Part shown: positions 25,175 to 39,779 of the stretch, in pieces | Position numbering within the stretch: the stretch's first letter is position 1 | How the letters are laid out: each line of letters begins with the position of its first letter | DNA from: Dromaius novaehollandiae | Taxonomy: Eukaryota; Chordata; Aves; Casuariiformes; Dromaiidae | NCBI RefSeq assembly: GCF_036370855.1 | Contig: NC_088102.1 | Span: forward strand, 20,627,001-20,691,000 | DNA: 64,000 nt | Direction of reading: 5' to 3' | Translations under genes and position numbers: made by a program | The notes under the pieces: generated by a model | Database searches by the model: none | Seen by the model: the letters and a program-made list of their open reading frames with translations, nothing else | Told to the model about the DNA's origin: nothing

Positions 25175-28100
25175 TTCCTCTGCGGAGCGATAACCTGCTA
25201 CTCTTTTAAAACAGAACATTGCAATATTCTATTCCAAAAATGTCAAAAGGATGTTTCAACACTGTCTGAACTTTTTTCCAGTTTTCTTCTATAAAAAAGA
25301 GATTGCAGCAAATCATTCCAATCTCAGAAGAAGGTTGATTGTGACAGATTGTGTATAAGACTAAAATATGATTTCATCCAACTTTTTTCAGCCAGCTGCT
25401 ATTTTAATAATAGTGTTTCAAAAATGGACACCAGCCGGAGGAACAGGAGAGAAGAAAGAGGAACTAAACCAGTCTGAATACATCTAACATAGCAAGAACA
25501 TCAGAGAGTGCTCCATTACAGCAATGCTTTTAAAGACTTACTGGCAGTACAATTCTGGCAAAGAAAGTCGTTCTTGCCTTCTGCAGCATAAAAGTGCACA
25601 TGGAAGATCCATATCAAGGAATAAGCTTGCTGCCCTGAGGCCATTTTCATGGGGAATGCAGATCATTAGGACTCTTGTACCAGATGGCAGGACTGTAAAA
25701 CTTTTTCTATATGCCCTAGTTATCCTTGATAATCTGCCAGGCCTATCTTATAGGAGAACTATGTACTCTTTTCCCGGACAACTCAGTTTCTTTGTTTCTA
25801 GTTAAGTGGTGAATTTTCTTGGGTAAAGAAAGCCCAACTCAGAATAAATCAGTCAGTGAGAACTATCAGAACAGTGAAAAATGATTTATAGGAAACAGTA
25901 GAAAGTAGGCCCACTAGATGCATATCTGATCTTTAGATATTAATTGTCTTTGGAAATCTGTGCTCTTGCTGTTCTTTATTCTTTAAGTTGTATAGACCAT
26001 AACTATAACTTGTTATACTCTATTGTAGGTCCCTTTTCTGGAGGTTTGCACTTTGAAGTTTGCACCACAGTCATGAAGCGGTCATATGCTTTTACATGTT
26101 CAGGATCTGAACCGTGATCAACTCTGTGTCTTAATCTGGCATTGCAAAGCACTCGCGCCGGGTATGGGGAGCCCCACACTCCCACCGCCCTCAGCCCCAA
26201 GAACAGCGCTGGCTCCCCAGCCAGGGCAAGCACATCTGCCTGCAGACCACCTCCATGCCATAGGTATGCTGATTAATACTTGTATCTTTGAAGGACTTGG
26301 ATAAGTTTCATTACATTTTGTACATCTTGGTAAAAGCTCTTTCAAACGCTAACAATTTTGCTAATAGATACAGTGCATGAGACATATAGATCTAAGGACA
26401 GCCCATGGGCCAAAGACTGCAAAGTCACCTCTAATTTTTTTATCTTATTTGAGAGAACCTTTGAATTGTAATAGAAGTCTTTCAGCAATTAGATTTTCCT
26501 ACTTCTCTGACCACCTCTACAAATTTGTTTCAATCTATTTCTCTGAGGTTTTTCTTCACTCTGCCACTTCCAATTCTCTGTGATTGCTACAGCAGATAAG
26601 AATCATTAGCAAATTAGTAGTCTTTGCCAGGTTGTCTTCGTTCTCCTGCTAGGGCAAAGTTATGCAATTGTCAGTAGTCCTTCAGTCATCTCCCATCTCC
26701 CAGCAGACTCTGAGGTAGGATGTTCGGCTGTCCTAAATGAACGATGTAGTACAGCCGCATGCAGCCCCCTTGGGAGAGTGGGCCGTGAGGCTGGTGCTGG
26801 GGAGAGGTGTGTGCCCCAGGCTCGTGCTGCTGACACAATTTCGGTTCTGCAGGTGCCGGAAGGAAATGGGAAACTCATGTGTGCTTGTGCTGTGCAGCTT
26901 GGCGGGACGGGATGGTGTCAAGGGCATTGGGCAGGGCACTCTGAGAAGCCGTGGCTGCTGGGAGCAGACTGCCATGAGCAGGCTGTTGGATTGGTTTTCT
27001 TTACAGGCTGCATACAGCGCACGAGCCAAAGGCTGAGCTCTTCTGATGTCATCAGAAGTTTAGAGTGACAGATGTAATTAAGGTTATAGCCATATGGAGA
27101 GTTCATAAATGCAGGCTGAATATACTGGTTTATACAGACAGCCCAAACTACCATCAGTCAGGAGAGCACTGTATGACTGATACAAAGCAAAGGATAGTGT
27201 TTCTTGGAGAGTCAGCTGTTTGATACAAAATAAATACTTCCAAATGGCACAGCGCACCTCACTCTATATGTTGTTAACATTAGCTAAAATGAACTTTTTA
27301 TAGCAAGTGAAAATATTGATATGACTGAGATTTGAGCAGTAAGTGTTAATGGTGTCCAGCTCAGCTGATTCTCGTGCATTTATGTGTTGCGGATGGTATC
27401 TCTGAAAACACAATGAATAGTAGTAAGGAAGAGGTCTTCTCAACTAGCCTGTTGTGGTGTTTGGTACATAGCAAACTTCTTGCAATTACAAGAAGGCATT
27501 CCAGGACTCAAGTTATGATAGATATTGTCACTTCCAAGGGCACTTTTTTAAGTCAGATGGTCTGCTTTGCCTCGTGCTTTGCAAATACACTTGAGGCAGG
27601 CTGACATTCGACACAACACATGGTCTGGTGTGTCTTAGCTCCGAATTTCAAACCAGCTGTGACTTAGCTCACAGCTGAAAGCAGCTGAGAATATCAGACT
27701 ATCTTTTAGTTCAGGCCAGATGGGACTCAGCTGAGTTTCTTAGAACAGCTGGCATCTCAATTGGAATAATTCTTGCAGCTAATCAGAAAAAGCTTGAAAG
27801 ATCGAGTTAAAAAATAAATCTGAAGCCTCTTGTATTTCTCTGACTGGAGTATTTGCTTTTCTGAGCTACCTCAGATTGTGGGTTTTTTTTACTCACATTG
27901 TACCCAACCCTACTATGTATTAAAATATTTACCTAGTGCAGAAGATGTAAAAGTTACTGATGCTCCTCTAAGGGAGCATCCTAAGACAAGTATCAAGGCT
28001 GTATGCTGAAAGAGTCTCTCTGCCAGGGTTGTACATTGTGGAAGCAAAGCTCAGTTCAGAGTTAAGCATAAGAGAAATGTGGGCATCAGGAGTAAGGTAC

Positions 28101-31100
28101 TGAAGGAAAGAAAAAGGATGTTTATATGAACACTGAAAATAGTAAATTAACAGAGGTATTCACTGTGCCTGAATTTTGTCCGACCTGAATATCTAGAGTG
28201 TATATGGAGCTGGTCAGAGTCACCTGGTTCTGTGAGTAATGCTTAGTCTTGATTTAATATAAAATCTCACTACCTTTGATTAATTTTTTTTTGTAGATTG
28301 TTGACTTTGCTTGTAGTTATGCTCACTCATTTTCTGAGAAAGTTTAGCTATGGCTGCTAATACTTTGTTTAGTGAAATGCTTGTCAAATTAGTAGTGTAG
28401 CTCTGTCAAAAATTGCTTTGCGCTGACACGGAAATGCTCTTTCCAAGCTGCGCACGCTATCCTAGTATAGCGGGTGGACACTTTCAGCTAATTGTGATAT
28501 TGCTCTGATGTGCCTGGACTGTGACTAGCAAGAGGAAGGCAACTAAAGGTTTTGGCCATGTTTAGATGAAATACAATGGACAGAATGTGCCACATAATAA
28601 CATTTCTAGCAACAGCATATCTATTCAAGTATTAGTCTCCACTGGCCTTTTAAAATTAGCTGTAGAAAATACGAACAATATGGGTCCTGTCCCTTCCTCA
28701 TGGGAGCCCGGTGTGATATACATAGGTCTGCACAGTTCTTCACAGCTAGAGCTCCTCAAAATAAAGTTCCCATTCTGTAGTCTGGTATGTGATGAAGCCA
28801 CGACCAGTTCCATAAGTTCCATTCTAGGTCTGTTGAACTAAACATCTAAATGGATGCTTAATTTTGTGAGTGAAATGGACTGCTTTCCTGCTCAGAAACT
28901 TCAAAATCTGATTGCGCTTAAAAAAGTGTATTTAATGAGTTTGAAATCTGCTGCCATTTGACTTGCTACTAGACTCCTTATTCTCTTGTGCTAAGAGAAG
29001 GGAACAGGAAACTGTGATTGACCTCCAAAATATCCTTCATGATTTATTTACCCACCCTCTCTCCTCTTAGTCATCTCATTACTAAATTTCCCAGGCATAG
29101 GGGGAAAAAAAAAAGCTTCAAATGGATTTTGTTACATGAAAAGAACTGGACCTCTTCCTAGCGTTATCTGATTTCATTGTTTTTCCCGCAGTTTTGAACT
29201 TTTAGAGCTATTTTTTTTGTTTGTTTTGTAGCTCTTATTGACTGATTAACCTTGCTTATGTTGAAAGGCAGCGTGAGATTTTTCACCACAGAGCATGTCT
29301 TCAAGTTTTTTGGTTCTTTTTTTATGTATAGCAGAAGCTGATAAGAAGTAGTTGTAGTTGAAAGAATGAAAAATGAGTAGTAAAGAATAAAAATTTGTTT
29401 CTTAGACTCTCTGTGCAGCAGAAGCTGAAATAATTTTTACAGGGCATTTAAAGAAACATGAAATAGAAATGTGGAAAATATTTTGTGCCTGAGTTCTTTA
29501 TGACACAAAAGCAAAGACAAGGAAGAAAACTTGTTTATATGATAGAAAATCAGATTTTGCCTGCCATGTTTTTCCTGGAGGACTCTATCAATGCTTGGAA
29601 ACTATTGTGAATTTTTTTTTTTTAAATCAAAAATATCACGGAAAGAAAGCTCGGCAAGTAGAAGAAAGAGGAGGAGTTGCTTGCCATATTTTAATATACT
29701 TTGCTTTTTGCTTTGGCTGTGGTTACATCATGTCCTCTCAAACACATAAGCAGGTGGTTGGGGGAAAAGGTCTAACACTTGTTTTCATTATTAAAGGTCC
29801 AACCTTGCTCCCTGTGCAGGAAGCGCTGAAAAATCTCCGCCAGTGGGGACAGATAATATTTGACATTTTGATATGTCCACAGTGGTAATAATATCTAAAA
29901 TGTTATTTTTATTCGGAGTGGAAAAATACTCCACAACATTCTGTTTTTCATGCTTTACTTATATATTTGAAAAAGAGATCAAATTTTTTTTCTCTTTGGA
30001 AATCAGTATAAAGAGTCTACACTGTCCATATCAAAATTACAGCCATTTGCCTGCCATTTTCTACCCTCCCTGAACCCCCATTAAATGGACTGAAGGTATG
30101 CTTGCTGGGCCTGGATTCTTGTTAGATATCTCTAGGTAAATAAGGTCAGATCTGTTTAGCATTTGATTGAGATTTACTTGAAGAAAATGTAGGACACTGC
30201 TAAAAGTGTATTACTATTGCAGTCTTTCTTCTCTAATCAGAGTAGTGCCAGTTCCCCAAAATGCTGATAAAAGCTGTGTTAGGTCAGTAATGGCAGGCTT
30301 CAGGTGGGAAGTAAGACTCTACGGCTCCTTCCCGAAGGACAGAGCCATCAGCATGACACCTGGGCCCATTCCTAATTTGTGTACTTCTGCCCTGCTTTTC
30401 TCTAGTCCCCTGCTATCTCAGTGGGTCGCAGTAGCTTTTCCCCACGGTGCAGTGGCTTGCGAAGTAGTGCTGTGAGCTACCGAATGGACTGTTCCCTTCT
30501 GTCTGTGGGAGCAGCACATCAGTCAGTGAAAGGGCTTCTGAAGCTATGAAGTGCTCTGGTATCGTCTGGGAGTGTAAGGCTCTGAAGCAGTATCAATATT
30601 TTGCAGTTTAGGGGAGTCAGATGTCTTTGATGTAACTGCATTTATTTACAAAAGATAGCTAGTAGTAAAGTCTAGTAGTATACTTTCTCCGATTTCTCCC
30701 CCCGCCCTTAATTCCAAGTCGTCTTATGCTTTTCCCAGGGTCATATCTCGTCAGCTCATGCCCCTGCTGCCTCTCCAATTCCCTTGTTGTAGTTCCTCTT
30801 GAATCCCCTAACTTCTCCAGCCTCTGCTAAGGTGCTGCACAGGAGCTGGTCTCCTGCAGAGCTGTAATTATGGAATAGAATTGTTTAGGTGACGATGTGC
30901 CTGCTTTTCACTTTCAGACAATCATTTTGCCTTACATTTATCTCAAATGATGGATGACTTTTATATTCTCCATTTTTCTTGGTTTGATATAGAGTTTGTA
31001 TCATACCCTGAGGGGGAAAGGTGCTGTAAAATCAGCCAGTCGCACTGTGGCACAGCTGATATTTTCCATCTTGTCAGAAAATGCTGTGCAGTGCTCCTCG

Positions 31101-34100
31101 ACTGCGGGACAGAGACTTAAATTGTTCCCCACTTTTGCAAGCTGTTGCAAACCCCAACTTCTGAACTGCAACTGCTCTCAATGTAGAAAATCTTACTAAT
31201 GTTAATAAAGGTTAAAGTATGTGAGCCTAAGAAACAGCACTAAGCCTTATAAGGGAGCTTATGTATCTATAAAGTACGCAAAAGTAGCCTAAAACATTTT
31301 CTGAAGACATATCCATAACCTAACGTCTTATCTGTACTAATATTCCTCAGGAGCTGAAGCTGTTTTCCTGTGGACTTTGTGCAGAGCGTTAGGGAAGCTT
31401 AGTCTGTGCAAGCAGCTAGGCTGTGCCAAACTACTGGCCATCAAAAAGATTTAAGTTGCTTTAAATAGACTTGTAGGAATCTGGAAAACTTTAATCGCTA
31501 GCTTGCAGCAAAGCTTTTGCAGTGTCTGGATTTATCTGTATTGTCTGCCCATCCTCTAGAGCAAGAGATAACGGCTGATAAAATTTCCTCCTACCTCACT
31601 AACTTCCTGTAATTGCTGCACAAAGGTTTCTGCAAATGCCCCCGGACTTAAAGCCCGGTGCCAAGGCTGCCTGTGCTCAGCGGAGGACCTGTTTCCTAGA
31701 GCAAATAGGAAGTGAAGAGTCAGGATTAGATACGTATTTTATGAATAAGCAGTACGTGGAGACAATTATTGTGCTGGAAGAGTAGGTGGATCATTAAATT
31801 TTAAAGTCAAGGAATTTGAAATTACCCACTGGCTACAGCACGGTATGTTTGTCCTGGCTTTGGACATGGGTAATGGCAAGGTGCAAATCCCCTTGCTATC
31901 TGGAAAGAAGCAATGTATGTGACAGATAGTACCTACATGTTTAGTATCCAGTCCTTAAATCTTGCTTCAGATATTTCAGTGGCCCTTTTGACTTCCATGC
32001 TCAGCTGGCTTCATCGTTGCCATGATCTGAACCCGAACTGCCTGTTTGCCTGATACACCAGTGGCCTGGACAACCCTCTGAATTCCCCAAATTCTGGCCT
32101 CTGGCAGCTGAAGCCCTCAGCTAAACACAAACTGCCCCGTTTTCTGCTTCCCAACACTGATGGTTGGATTTAGCAGCAGAGAGAGGTGGATGTGCAGCTC
32201 CCTGCCCAGCCCCACGGGTGACTGCCCGTCCCGGCCCCATGGCGGTGTCTGACGCAGGGGCTGCCCTGGCCGTCCCCGGCACCCTGCTCCCTCAGGGCGG
32301 TGGGATGAGCCCTGGTGGCCAGGCCTGGCCCTGCCACCAGCCCACGTTGTGCCCTGACACCTTCTTTCCATCCAATCTCCAACTCACCCAACTGGGGCAT
32401 ATTTCTTAATAAAATGTGAAATGCAACCTTTTTTTTTTTTTTAACCAGAAAGGTCAGTGTAAAGCTCCTTTGGGAATAATCTTGCACATTTCATGTGCAC
32501 AGAGATCTCCCTGTGAGCAGGCAAAGCAGTTTTTCCTTCAGGGTTGGACCCGGTCTTGGCTGCGTATCTGCATAAACTGTGTCAATGGCTCATACTGAAA
32601 TTCACTCTCAGCTCATCTGCGTGCTGACACCCTGCAGCCCAGCTGGTTCCTCCACATACTTTTTACTTCAGTGCTCTTTAATTTATGCTCAGTTTTCCCT
32701 TAATTTATGCCATCCACATAAGTTTGAGCTTTTAATGACCAAGGGGCAGCCTGAAGTGAGACACTGTTACTGTTGCTACTGCCAGCAAGCAAACAACTGG
32801 AGTTATCGCCTATCCTGATCTTTGGCTGGTCATTTGGGAGGCCACCCATGCCTGCTAGGTAGCTGTCAAGTTGACAGCTGAGAGATGATTTTACTGCACA
32901 GAACATTTCTAATGAGTCTTTCTTGCTTCTCTGAAGTCACAAGGCGAGGGTCTGTGCATGCAGGACCTCGCATGGCCCAGCTGTCCTACTAGACTGGTCC
33001 CAGTCTGTTGCGGAGGAAATTCACATCCAGAAAACCTGACTCTCAGTCTTGAACACCCTGAAATCCTCTGGGCATTTGGGACAGAAGGGACTGCAACAAT
33101 CACATTTCAGTTTGGATTCTTTATTTTGATGGTATTCAGCTCTAAGTGTAAAAATCACTAGTCAGAAGACATCTTCTACTCAAATAGTCATATTCCCATA
33201 ATCACAAGGATGTGCAGGAAAAAGAGTCACCTGAATTTTCCTTGCTAATTTTCCATGATGCTCAGATTCAGACTGTGATGGGTATTTTTATATGCATACA
33301 TAGTTTAACACCCTACCATCTCTCTTATAATACCTCAAAGTACATTTTTTTCTCCTTATTAATCTAGTACAATTTTGAATACAGACACAGATAGAAATTG
33401 TACTAAACTGAAGGTAAGGAGTAAGCACCTTAAACACAGGATCATATAACTGATATAAGCTACAGCTTTTCTTCTTTCTGCCACTCTGCAAGGAACAACA
33501 GTTACAACCTGGAGCTTCAGCAATGTCAAGAGTTACTCAGAGCTGACAGGAAACTCATCTTTCCATAAGGGACAGTGGAGGAAAGACTGGATCTGGCTGA
33601 TGTACATTTAAAGTTGCATACTGTCTTTTCTGGTCCATACAGAGGTGGAGATGAAACTGGTGTGTGGGTTTCCTAGGTCCTCTCACCCTCCTCTGGATGG
33701 CATGAATTGTTCATGTAGCTATGTGCATGGTTCGTACTCCAAATGACTGCCTCGCTTTCCGCAGCGTGTCTCACTCCCTCCTCTATCCCAAGGTATGCTA
33801 AACCTTGTTGGCATAATGTAATGGCCCTGGATATCTCTCTGTGGAGATTTTCTGTCAGACCTTGGAAGAGCATGACTATTATACCACAGTATCGGGTATG
33901 AAGGAGGACAGCAATATTTCCCCCTGCCCACCCAACAAAAACTGTTGCTTCTTGGGACTAAAAATCACCAACTTCTCAGATACTTCTGTTAGGGCTTCAA
34001 ATTTTCATAATATGCTTTTGGAAGACCCTTCCTCCTAAAACTGTTTTTGTGACAGTTTATCACGTATTTTTATTAGTTTTGATTTTTCTTTTTCCTAGAA

Positions 34101-35245
34101 TTTGTCCCAATGTCCTGGAATTGCATTACATTAACAGAATTTTAAAAATACAGCAATGCAATGCTCTTCATACAGCAATAAAAAGAAACCTAGTGTTAGA
34201 AAGGATGAATACAGCCCACATGCTGCTGCTCTTTCCAAGGTAAGCATTAATTGGCCATAAAGACATAAAATATTATATACATTTGCAACAATAATTAAGC
34301 TTGAAAAAAGGGCTTCTTAGATTTTCTCTGTTTATTAGTGTTGACCAAGATTCTTAAAATATGCAGTCTCTACATGTGAAATGCAATAAATGTTTCTCAT
34401 GTCTATCATTAATCCATTTGAAAGCTGGACATTTGGAGTGTCTGTGATTAATATCTCCCAATATTGTCTTGTATATTCTGTTCTGCTTTCCAAGATGGCA
34501 GATGTTCACAGAACTAAGAAAAAAATTGAACAGCAAAGATCCATCAGTCTGATACAAACTGGGACCAATAAGCCCGTCATACAGAGAGGCACCATCCACA
34601 CTTCTCGCAATCCTTGCATAAAGCTCGAATAGCTGGGTCTTTCAATGACAAGTGAAGCTAGAAACAACAGCAGTCACTCGCCTGGACCATCTGTTCTGTT
34701 CTCCACATGCAGTGGGAAAAGAACAATAAAATGGCATTGTGAAAGACCTGGTTAACATATTTACTGAACACAGCTATTGGAAGCATCTGAGGCACATGCA
34801 GCTTTTCTGTAGTGTGGGTCCTCACAAAACTGGTAATTCATCAGCTGGAAGCTGGCATGGTTCTGGGTTTTGTGGGTATTGAATCTGCAAGACGGTACAC
34901 ATGCAGATGATTAAGCATTTGCCAGCATTTCTCAATACTGAGGTTATTAATTTGGGACCAAGAAGAAGAAAGAGGTAAATTATGGTGTAAAAGCTTCTCC
35001 GCATAGTGTGCACTACTTAAAATGTTCCTCTTTGTTGTTTGGTCTTTTGATGTAATTGTGATAGAAATTCTCAAATGTGCAAATGTGATTTGTAATAGAG
35101 AGCAATATTAGCTATATTGCTATAAAAGGCAGCTTTTTATATGCTACTTGTTTATTTAAATTTATTAAAAAGGCCCTGAAAATTTCAAATGCTTCTGCAT
35201 ATGCATAAGCATTTAAGAACCAGACCAGGATTCAGGTTGGATGTT
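25175..35245. other. Long non-coding stretch
   Basis: Ten kilobases without a supportable gene. Small GC-rich patches lie at about 26150-26260, 26760-26980 and 32160-32350; the last has several CpG steps but is short. A 12-T run is at about 32429-32441. Open frames of up to 106 codons exist on both strands, with no domain, signal peptide or exon-like boundaries that stand out from chance. The composition is typical of vertebrate intergenic or intronic DNA. Confidence 0.5.
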
Positions 35246-35249
35246 CTGA

Positions 35250-35430
35250 TTTAGTGCACTGAATGAGTAATGGGATGAAAATCAAGAAATCTGGGCTGTC
35301 TTCCACATTTTGCTGCTTGCTTGTCTAGTTTTTTAAACCTGTTTGTGCCTTGGTTTCCCTATCTGTAAAAAGGTGAATATTTCATATGTCCATATTTGTA
35401 AAGCGCTTTAAGATTTCAACTAAATTTCCA
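35250..35430 (+). mobile_element. MIR/CORE-SINE-like relic
   Basis: The segment carries the hallmark MIR order: a string close to GTGCCTTGGTTTCCC, then ATCTGTAAAAAGG, then TGTAAAGCGCTTTAAGAT. MIR and related CORE-SINEs are ancient tRNA-derived elements moved by L2-like machinery and found across amniotes. This copy is diverged and inactive. Boundaries are approximate. Confidence 0.75.
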
Positions 35431-35694
35431 GTTGTTAATGGAAAGTTTTATTTATTGTCTCTATCATTTAATGCTTGCTGCTCACAGACATTTTGCAAGT
35501 GGATTCATCAGGTGCAGATGCACTGGTGAATCTGTGAGATTATTTCAATTTGAGAACTAACTAGAAAACCTCAAACATTTCTGAAGATTTGAAAGAAAAA
35601 AAATCTAAGATTTAACCAGGGCATAAAGTCTCAAGCATGCAAGCATAACAGATGAACTTACCTTGACAAACTTAACAAATTAAAAACACATGGT

Positions 35695-35765
35695 GGAGTT
35701 AACCACTCTGTGCCTCAGTTTATCTGTCTGCAGGATGGGATTAATGAAATGAACTGCTTCCCAGC
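35695..35765 (+). mobile_element. Short MIR-like fragment
   Basis: CTCTGTGCCTCAGTTTATC followed by CTGNNGGATGGGATTAATGA matches the central part of a MIR element. Only about 70 bases can be recognised. It lies about 270 bp after the previous relic in the same orientation, so it could be a separate insertion. Confidence 0.7.
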
Positions 35766-35769
35766 AAAG

Positions 35770-37015
35770 CAGCGAGAACTCAGCTTGGTCATAGCTACGC
35801 AGTGTTTTGAGGACGTAAGTTGCTAATCATTGCGTTGTTTTTTGAAAACCACAGTAAGGCAGAACTAAGGAACAGAGACATCCCTGAAAAAAGGTTTGGC
35901 TTCAAACGCATATTTGCAGAAAGATTACAGGCTTCTCCAGGTGATCTGTTCCCTTTGATATTTACGGCAGAAATCAAATAGACATTTCTGGAAAGAAGAT
36001 CAAGTTTTTATTCTGATACATCTAAATCTAATGATGTGCGTTGGAACTCAATGGCTGCCACTGGCAGGACTCAGACAGGTTTACGGACCCTGGCAACACT
36101 CAGATACGCATCAGGAACAGCAGACAAGCAGCAAAGGCTGTGAGCGAATATGCAGTTAAAGTCATAGAAGGATAAGGCTCATGATGGCGACTGAGGAAAT
36201 TTGGATGAAAATTCACTGATCTTCCTGCTGTTGGTCCTGTAGACAAGTGGCACACATCTGTCCTAACCCTCCTGCTGTCTTGCTGGGTGTCTCATGGTCA
36301 CACGTGTTGGGCTGCAGAAATGAAAAAGGCAGTGAAATTGAGCCCAATTCAGTTAGGAGTGCGCTCATGGGGCACGTGCTTTTTTATACTTAGTTCCATG
36401 TAGTGATAATAAGCAGCCATGTGGCATTGCAACCTACTCCTTATTTACAGAATAAAGCAGCTTTATTCCTGTAAGAGCAGAGCCAAATGTTTTACAAGCA
36501 AGCAGTCTGCACTTTTCAAATGAGCTGTTTCTATAATTCTAACACTTGGTAGTAAGAACTCAATAGCATAATTATAGGTAAGGAAATAGTGGTGTTGGGA
36601 GGAGATGATGGAAGGGTTTTTTAGCAAACAAGCATGGATGGGAGCTCCTAACCAAAACCATGCTTCCTGCTGCTCCTGAAACACTACAGTGTCTCCAGAA
36701 ATCACGGAAGGGAATCTTCCAAACATAAGAACATACAATGAGCATATCATAAACAAGAGCAGATAACATAAAGCAGAGTTCAAATGTACCTGGCCCATAA
36801 CTGACTTGGAAGATACTCACAGGAGTCCTCTGCTCTGATCCCCAGGCTAGCCACGGCCATGTAGGTAGCTCTGAACAGATTACTTTTGGAAATGAAATGA
36901 AAATCAGTAAGTAGGGAGCAACTGTGTTTTTACTTTTTGCTGTAGGGGCTCTGATTTAAATTAATGATAGCTATGCCAGACTGCTTTTGTCTTTTCACAA
37001 GGCAAAATACCTGAG
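35770..37015. other. Non-coding stretch
   Basis: No gene. A 111-codon frame on the minus strand (36463-36798) and an overlapping one in another phase look like chance. Confidence 0.5.
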
Positions 37016-37019
37016 GAAA

Positions 37020-37140
37020 GTTGGCCTGTGGGCCCGCCTGGTAGTAGGCGCTGTGGGTTCTCGTCCTGTCTCCACTAGGAAATATTGTAGCAGTCACTTC
37101 CTCCTGCAGGGTATACTGCAAGGAATTGTGTTTATCTAAG
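37020..37140 (+). mobile_element. Possible tRNA-headed SINE relic
   Basis: The order of a 'GGTAGTAGGCGCTGTGGGTTC' -like B-box region, CCTGTCTCCACTA and CAGTCACTTCCTC resembles tRNA-derived CORE-SINEs of amniotes. It is too diverged for a firm family call. Confidence 0.35.
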
Positions 37141-37144
37141 AATG

Positions 37145-38195
37145 CCTATCTATATGGAGAGCATGAGGTTAGAAACTGTTAACATTTGGATATGTTTTGA
37201 GATACGGGGCTGTGTAGGTGGACAATGTAATATATGCATAACGTAGCTATACCTTTGTAATTCGTACTGCATGGCTTCATTCTTCTCTAAAAGTATTTTC
37301 CCTTGTCACTACCTCCTATCACATAACTCAGGAGCCAATATGAATATATTTGTAATATGTAGAAGGGGCTTTTCACTGGTGTGAAGCAATTATGCATAAT
37401 CCACATTGCACTGGGCATTTAGCCAGCCAGGGTTGTAGGCAAGTGCCGTATGTCATTTCTCAAGTACATGATACATTTTTGCTTGAGACCCAAGCATATC
37501 TTACCATACACAGTGCCCATCCATTTCTTGTTTTCATCTGTGGATTTTACATGTTTCTCATTGCAAGCTCTCTGCCTTCTGTTCTCTTTGGAAGTCACAT
37601 TACTGGTTAAGAATACTATCAGCACAACCAAGAGCAGAAATGATGCCATAATCGCATTTCATGTAAGATAGAGGGTTAGATATGTGGGATAGACCTGTCA
37701 TTCCTCTGTTCCCAGAGGAACACTGGAAAGCTGAGGAACAAAACAGCTCCTTCATTAGTAGATTAAAAAGAATAACTCTCAAAGCAGGTGCAGAAGAGAG
37801 TTATTTTTTTCTCTACACTCTACATTGTAGGTGTCTGTTATCTTCTGTAAGCTATGACAGATAACAGAACTGTATTATCTTATTTATTCCTCTTGCAGAA
37901 TTCCTCTTTAAGAAACCTTTTTGGTTTATTTGCAGGTTTATTACATTATGAATGGCCAAGTGGTTATTTACTTCTTAATCACCAAATAAATCCTTGAAAA
38001 TGTACCCATCCCAAACAGATAGGGCTCTCTGAATAATGACGGGGAAAAACAAAGACATTTTGAACAGGAATCACTTCACACTGAAATCAGAGTCATATTT
38101 CAGCATGGGGTGTTCTATTAGCTCTGCAATAAAATGGGCTTTGTGGGCTTGTCTGAGTGAAAAAGGCAGTGAGTTGCAGTTGCAAACTGGGAGGC
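37145..38195. other. Non-coding stretch
   Basis: AT-rich, with no gene, RNA or element recognised. Confidence 0.5.
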
Positions 38196-38199
38196 AAAT

Positions 38200-38300
38200 G
38201 ACCCTTAACCACTAACTCTGTGATGAGGATGCTCTCCTAGGATGCAGAACACTCGCATTCAGTTCTGTCCTGCCTCTCAGCAGGATTAATCCTGTGCTGG
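38200..38300 (-). mobile_element. Possible SINE relic
   Basis: A stretch with ACCACTAACTCTG, then GATGCTCTCCTAGGATGCAG and GCATTCAGTTCTGTCCTGCC, resembles tRNA-derived SINE heads common in sauropsid genomes. I base this on texture only; strand and limits are uncertain. Confidence 0.3.
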
Positions 38301-38304
38301 TTGT

Positions 38305-39775
38305 TTTTCCCTGGGGCATGCCCTCATCTCTGTGCTGGTAAGCCTTCCGGGGGGAATTGATGTCAGTGTTTCTGGCCGATACTGTTTCACTGTGCATAAA
38401 TAATTAAAGAATTCCTGGAACTGGTTGTCAAGGTGCTTTCTCCAGGCCAGAGAGTGATTCTCAGTCTGGCTCCATGGCTAGAAAATCCTTCAGACGAAGT
38501 AGACTAGGAACCTGTACTTTCTACTGCTGAGCTAATACACAAATGGAGGTATGATCACCAGCATCGTCTCCCCGGCAGTCCTGGGATCCTAGCCAGGAAC
38601 TCCAGAAAAACATTTCTGCAAATTCACTGTGGAAGTATAGATAGCCTGGGGAATAACTGAAACAGTGTTGTTCACTTAAAATTGTATTTGCCTTCAAGAG
38701 TTTGTATTTCAAAAGACACAAATGAAACTAAGGCAGCTGGAAGACTCCAAACTATCATTAGTATGGTTGCACACCTCCTGTGTGGCATTTTCTTTCACTT
38801 TCTCTGTGAAGGTAAAGAGGTCTTCTCTTTTACCTCTCCTTCTGAATGCATCTTCATCTGAATTTTGTGAGTGTTTGCTAACAGATACAGTGAAGAAGAG
38901 CTCTTAAGAAGGACATGAATGAGGAGAAGTGAAAGATGCCAGTTATTAAGAGACTGCACGACTGCTTCATGCTTTGAGAAAAGCAGAGGCACAGTAGTGA
39001 GAGCGGAAAAAAAAATCCATTTGGGCTCTTCTCCCACATCCTTCAGGGCCCTGCCATGAGCACAGCACCCTGTCCTGGTTTCTGCTGTCAGTCGTCAGCC
39101 TTCCTTCCCCCAGCTACAGCTTCACTCCCTGGTCAGCCATAAGCAAAAGTTATTGCCAAGGGCAGACAGGGGCCTGTGGAAATATGCAGGATTTATCGCC
39201 CCATGAGCAGGTGTAGTCCTTGCAGAAACCACCACCACATCTGGTACTGCATTTTGCAGATTATTTCCGTCAAAGGAATTTCAAGGAGAAAAGTTCCCTG
39301 GGTGCTTTAGCATCTGGGTGTCTTAAGTCACAGCAAACTCTCCTTATTAGGTAATTTGTACAGATTTAGTGAGTATGGTGAGAGACCTGTGTCTGAAACT
39401 GTTAGTGACACTGCAGATGTTGCCAGTTTGCATGGTACCTGTTACTGAACGGTTGAAAGAAATGTTAATGACATCTTACTTTGCAGTTTTAAATGTACTT
39501 TACACTAATCAAAATATTGACCTTATAATCCCTGTCTACTAAAACTATTCTGTATGCTTTTAAAATCAGGTTCAAGGAAAATTCAGATATATTTAAAGAA
39601 AGAGCATTAGAGTTAAAAATACTGTCTCAAAGCAATTAAAAGTGGCTAGGTTTCTGGATCAGTTTTACTTTGATCCTCAAATCCCATATAATCCCAGTAC
39701 AACTCACATTTAGTAGGACATTAATTGAGTAGACCTCTGCTTCTCTCTTCTTTTTAAGCCCCTGTGATATACTTT
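38305..39775. other. Non-coding stretch
   Basis: No gene recognised; short chance frames only. Confidence 0.5.
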
Positions 39776-39779
39776 GGAA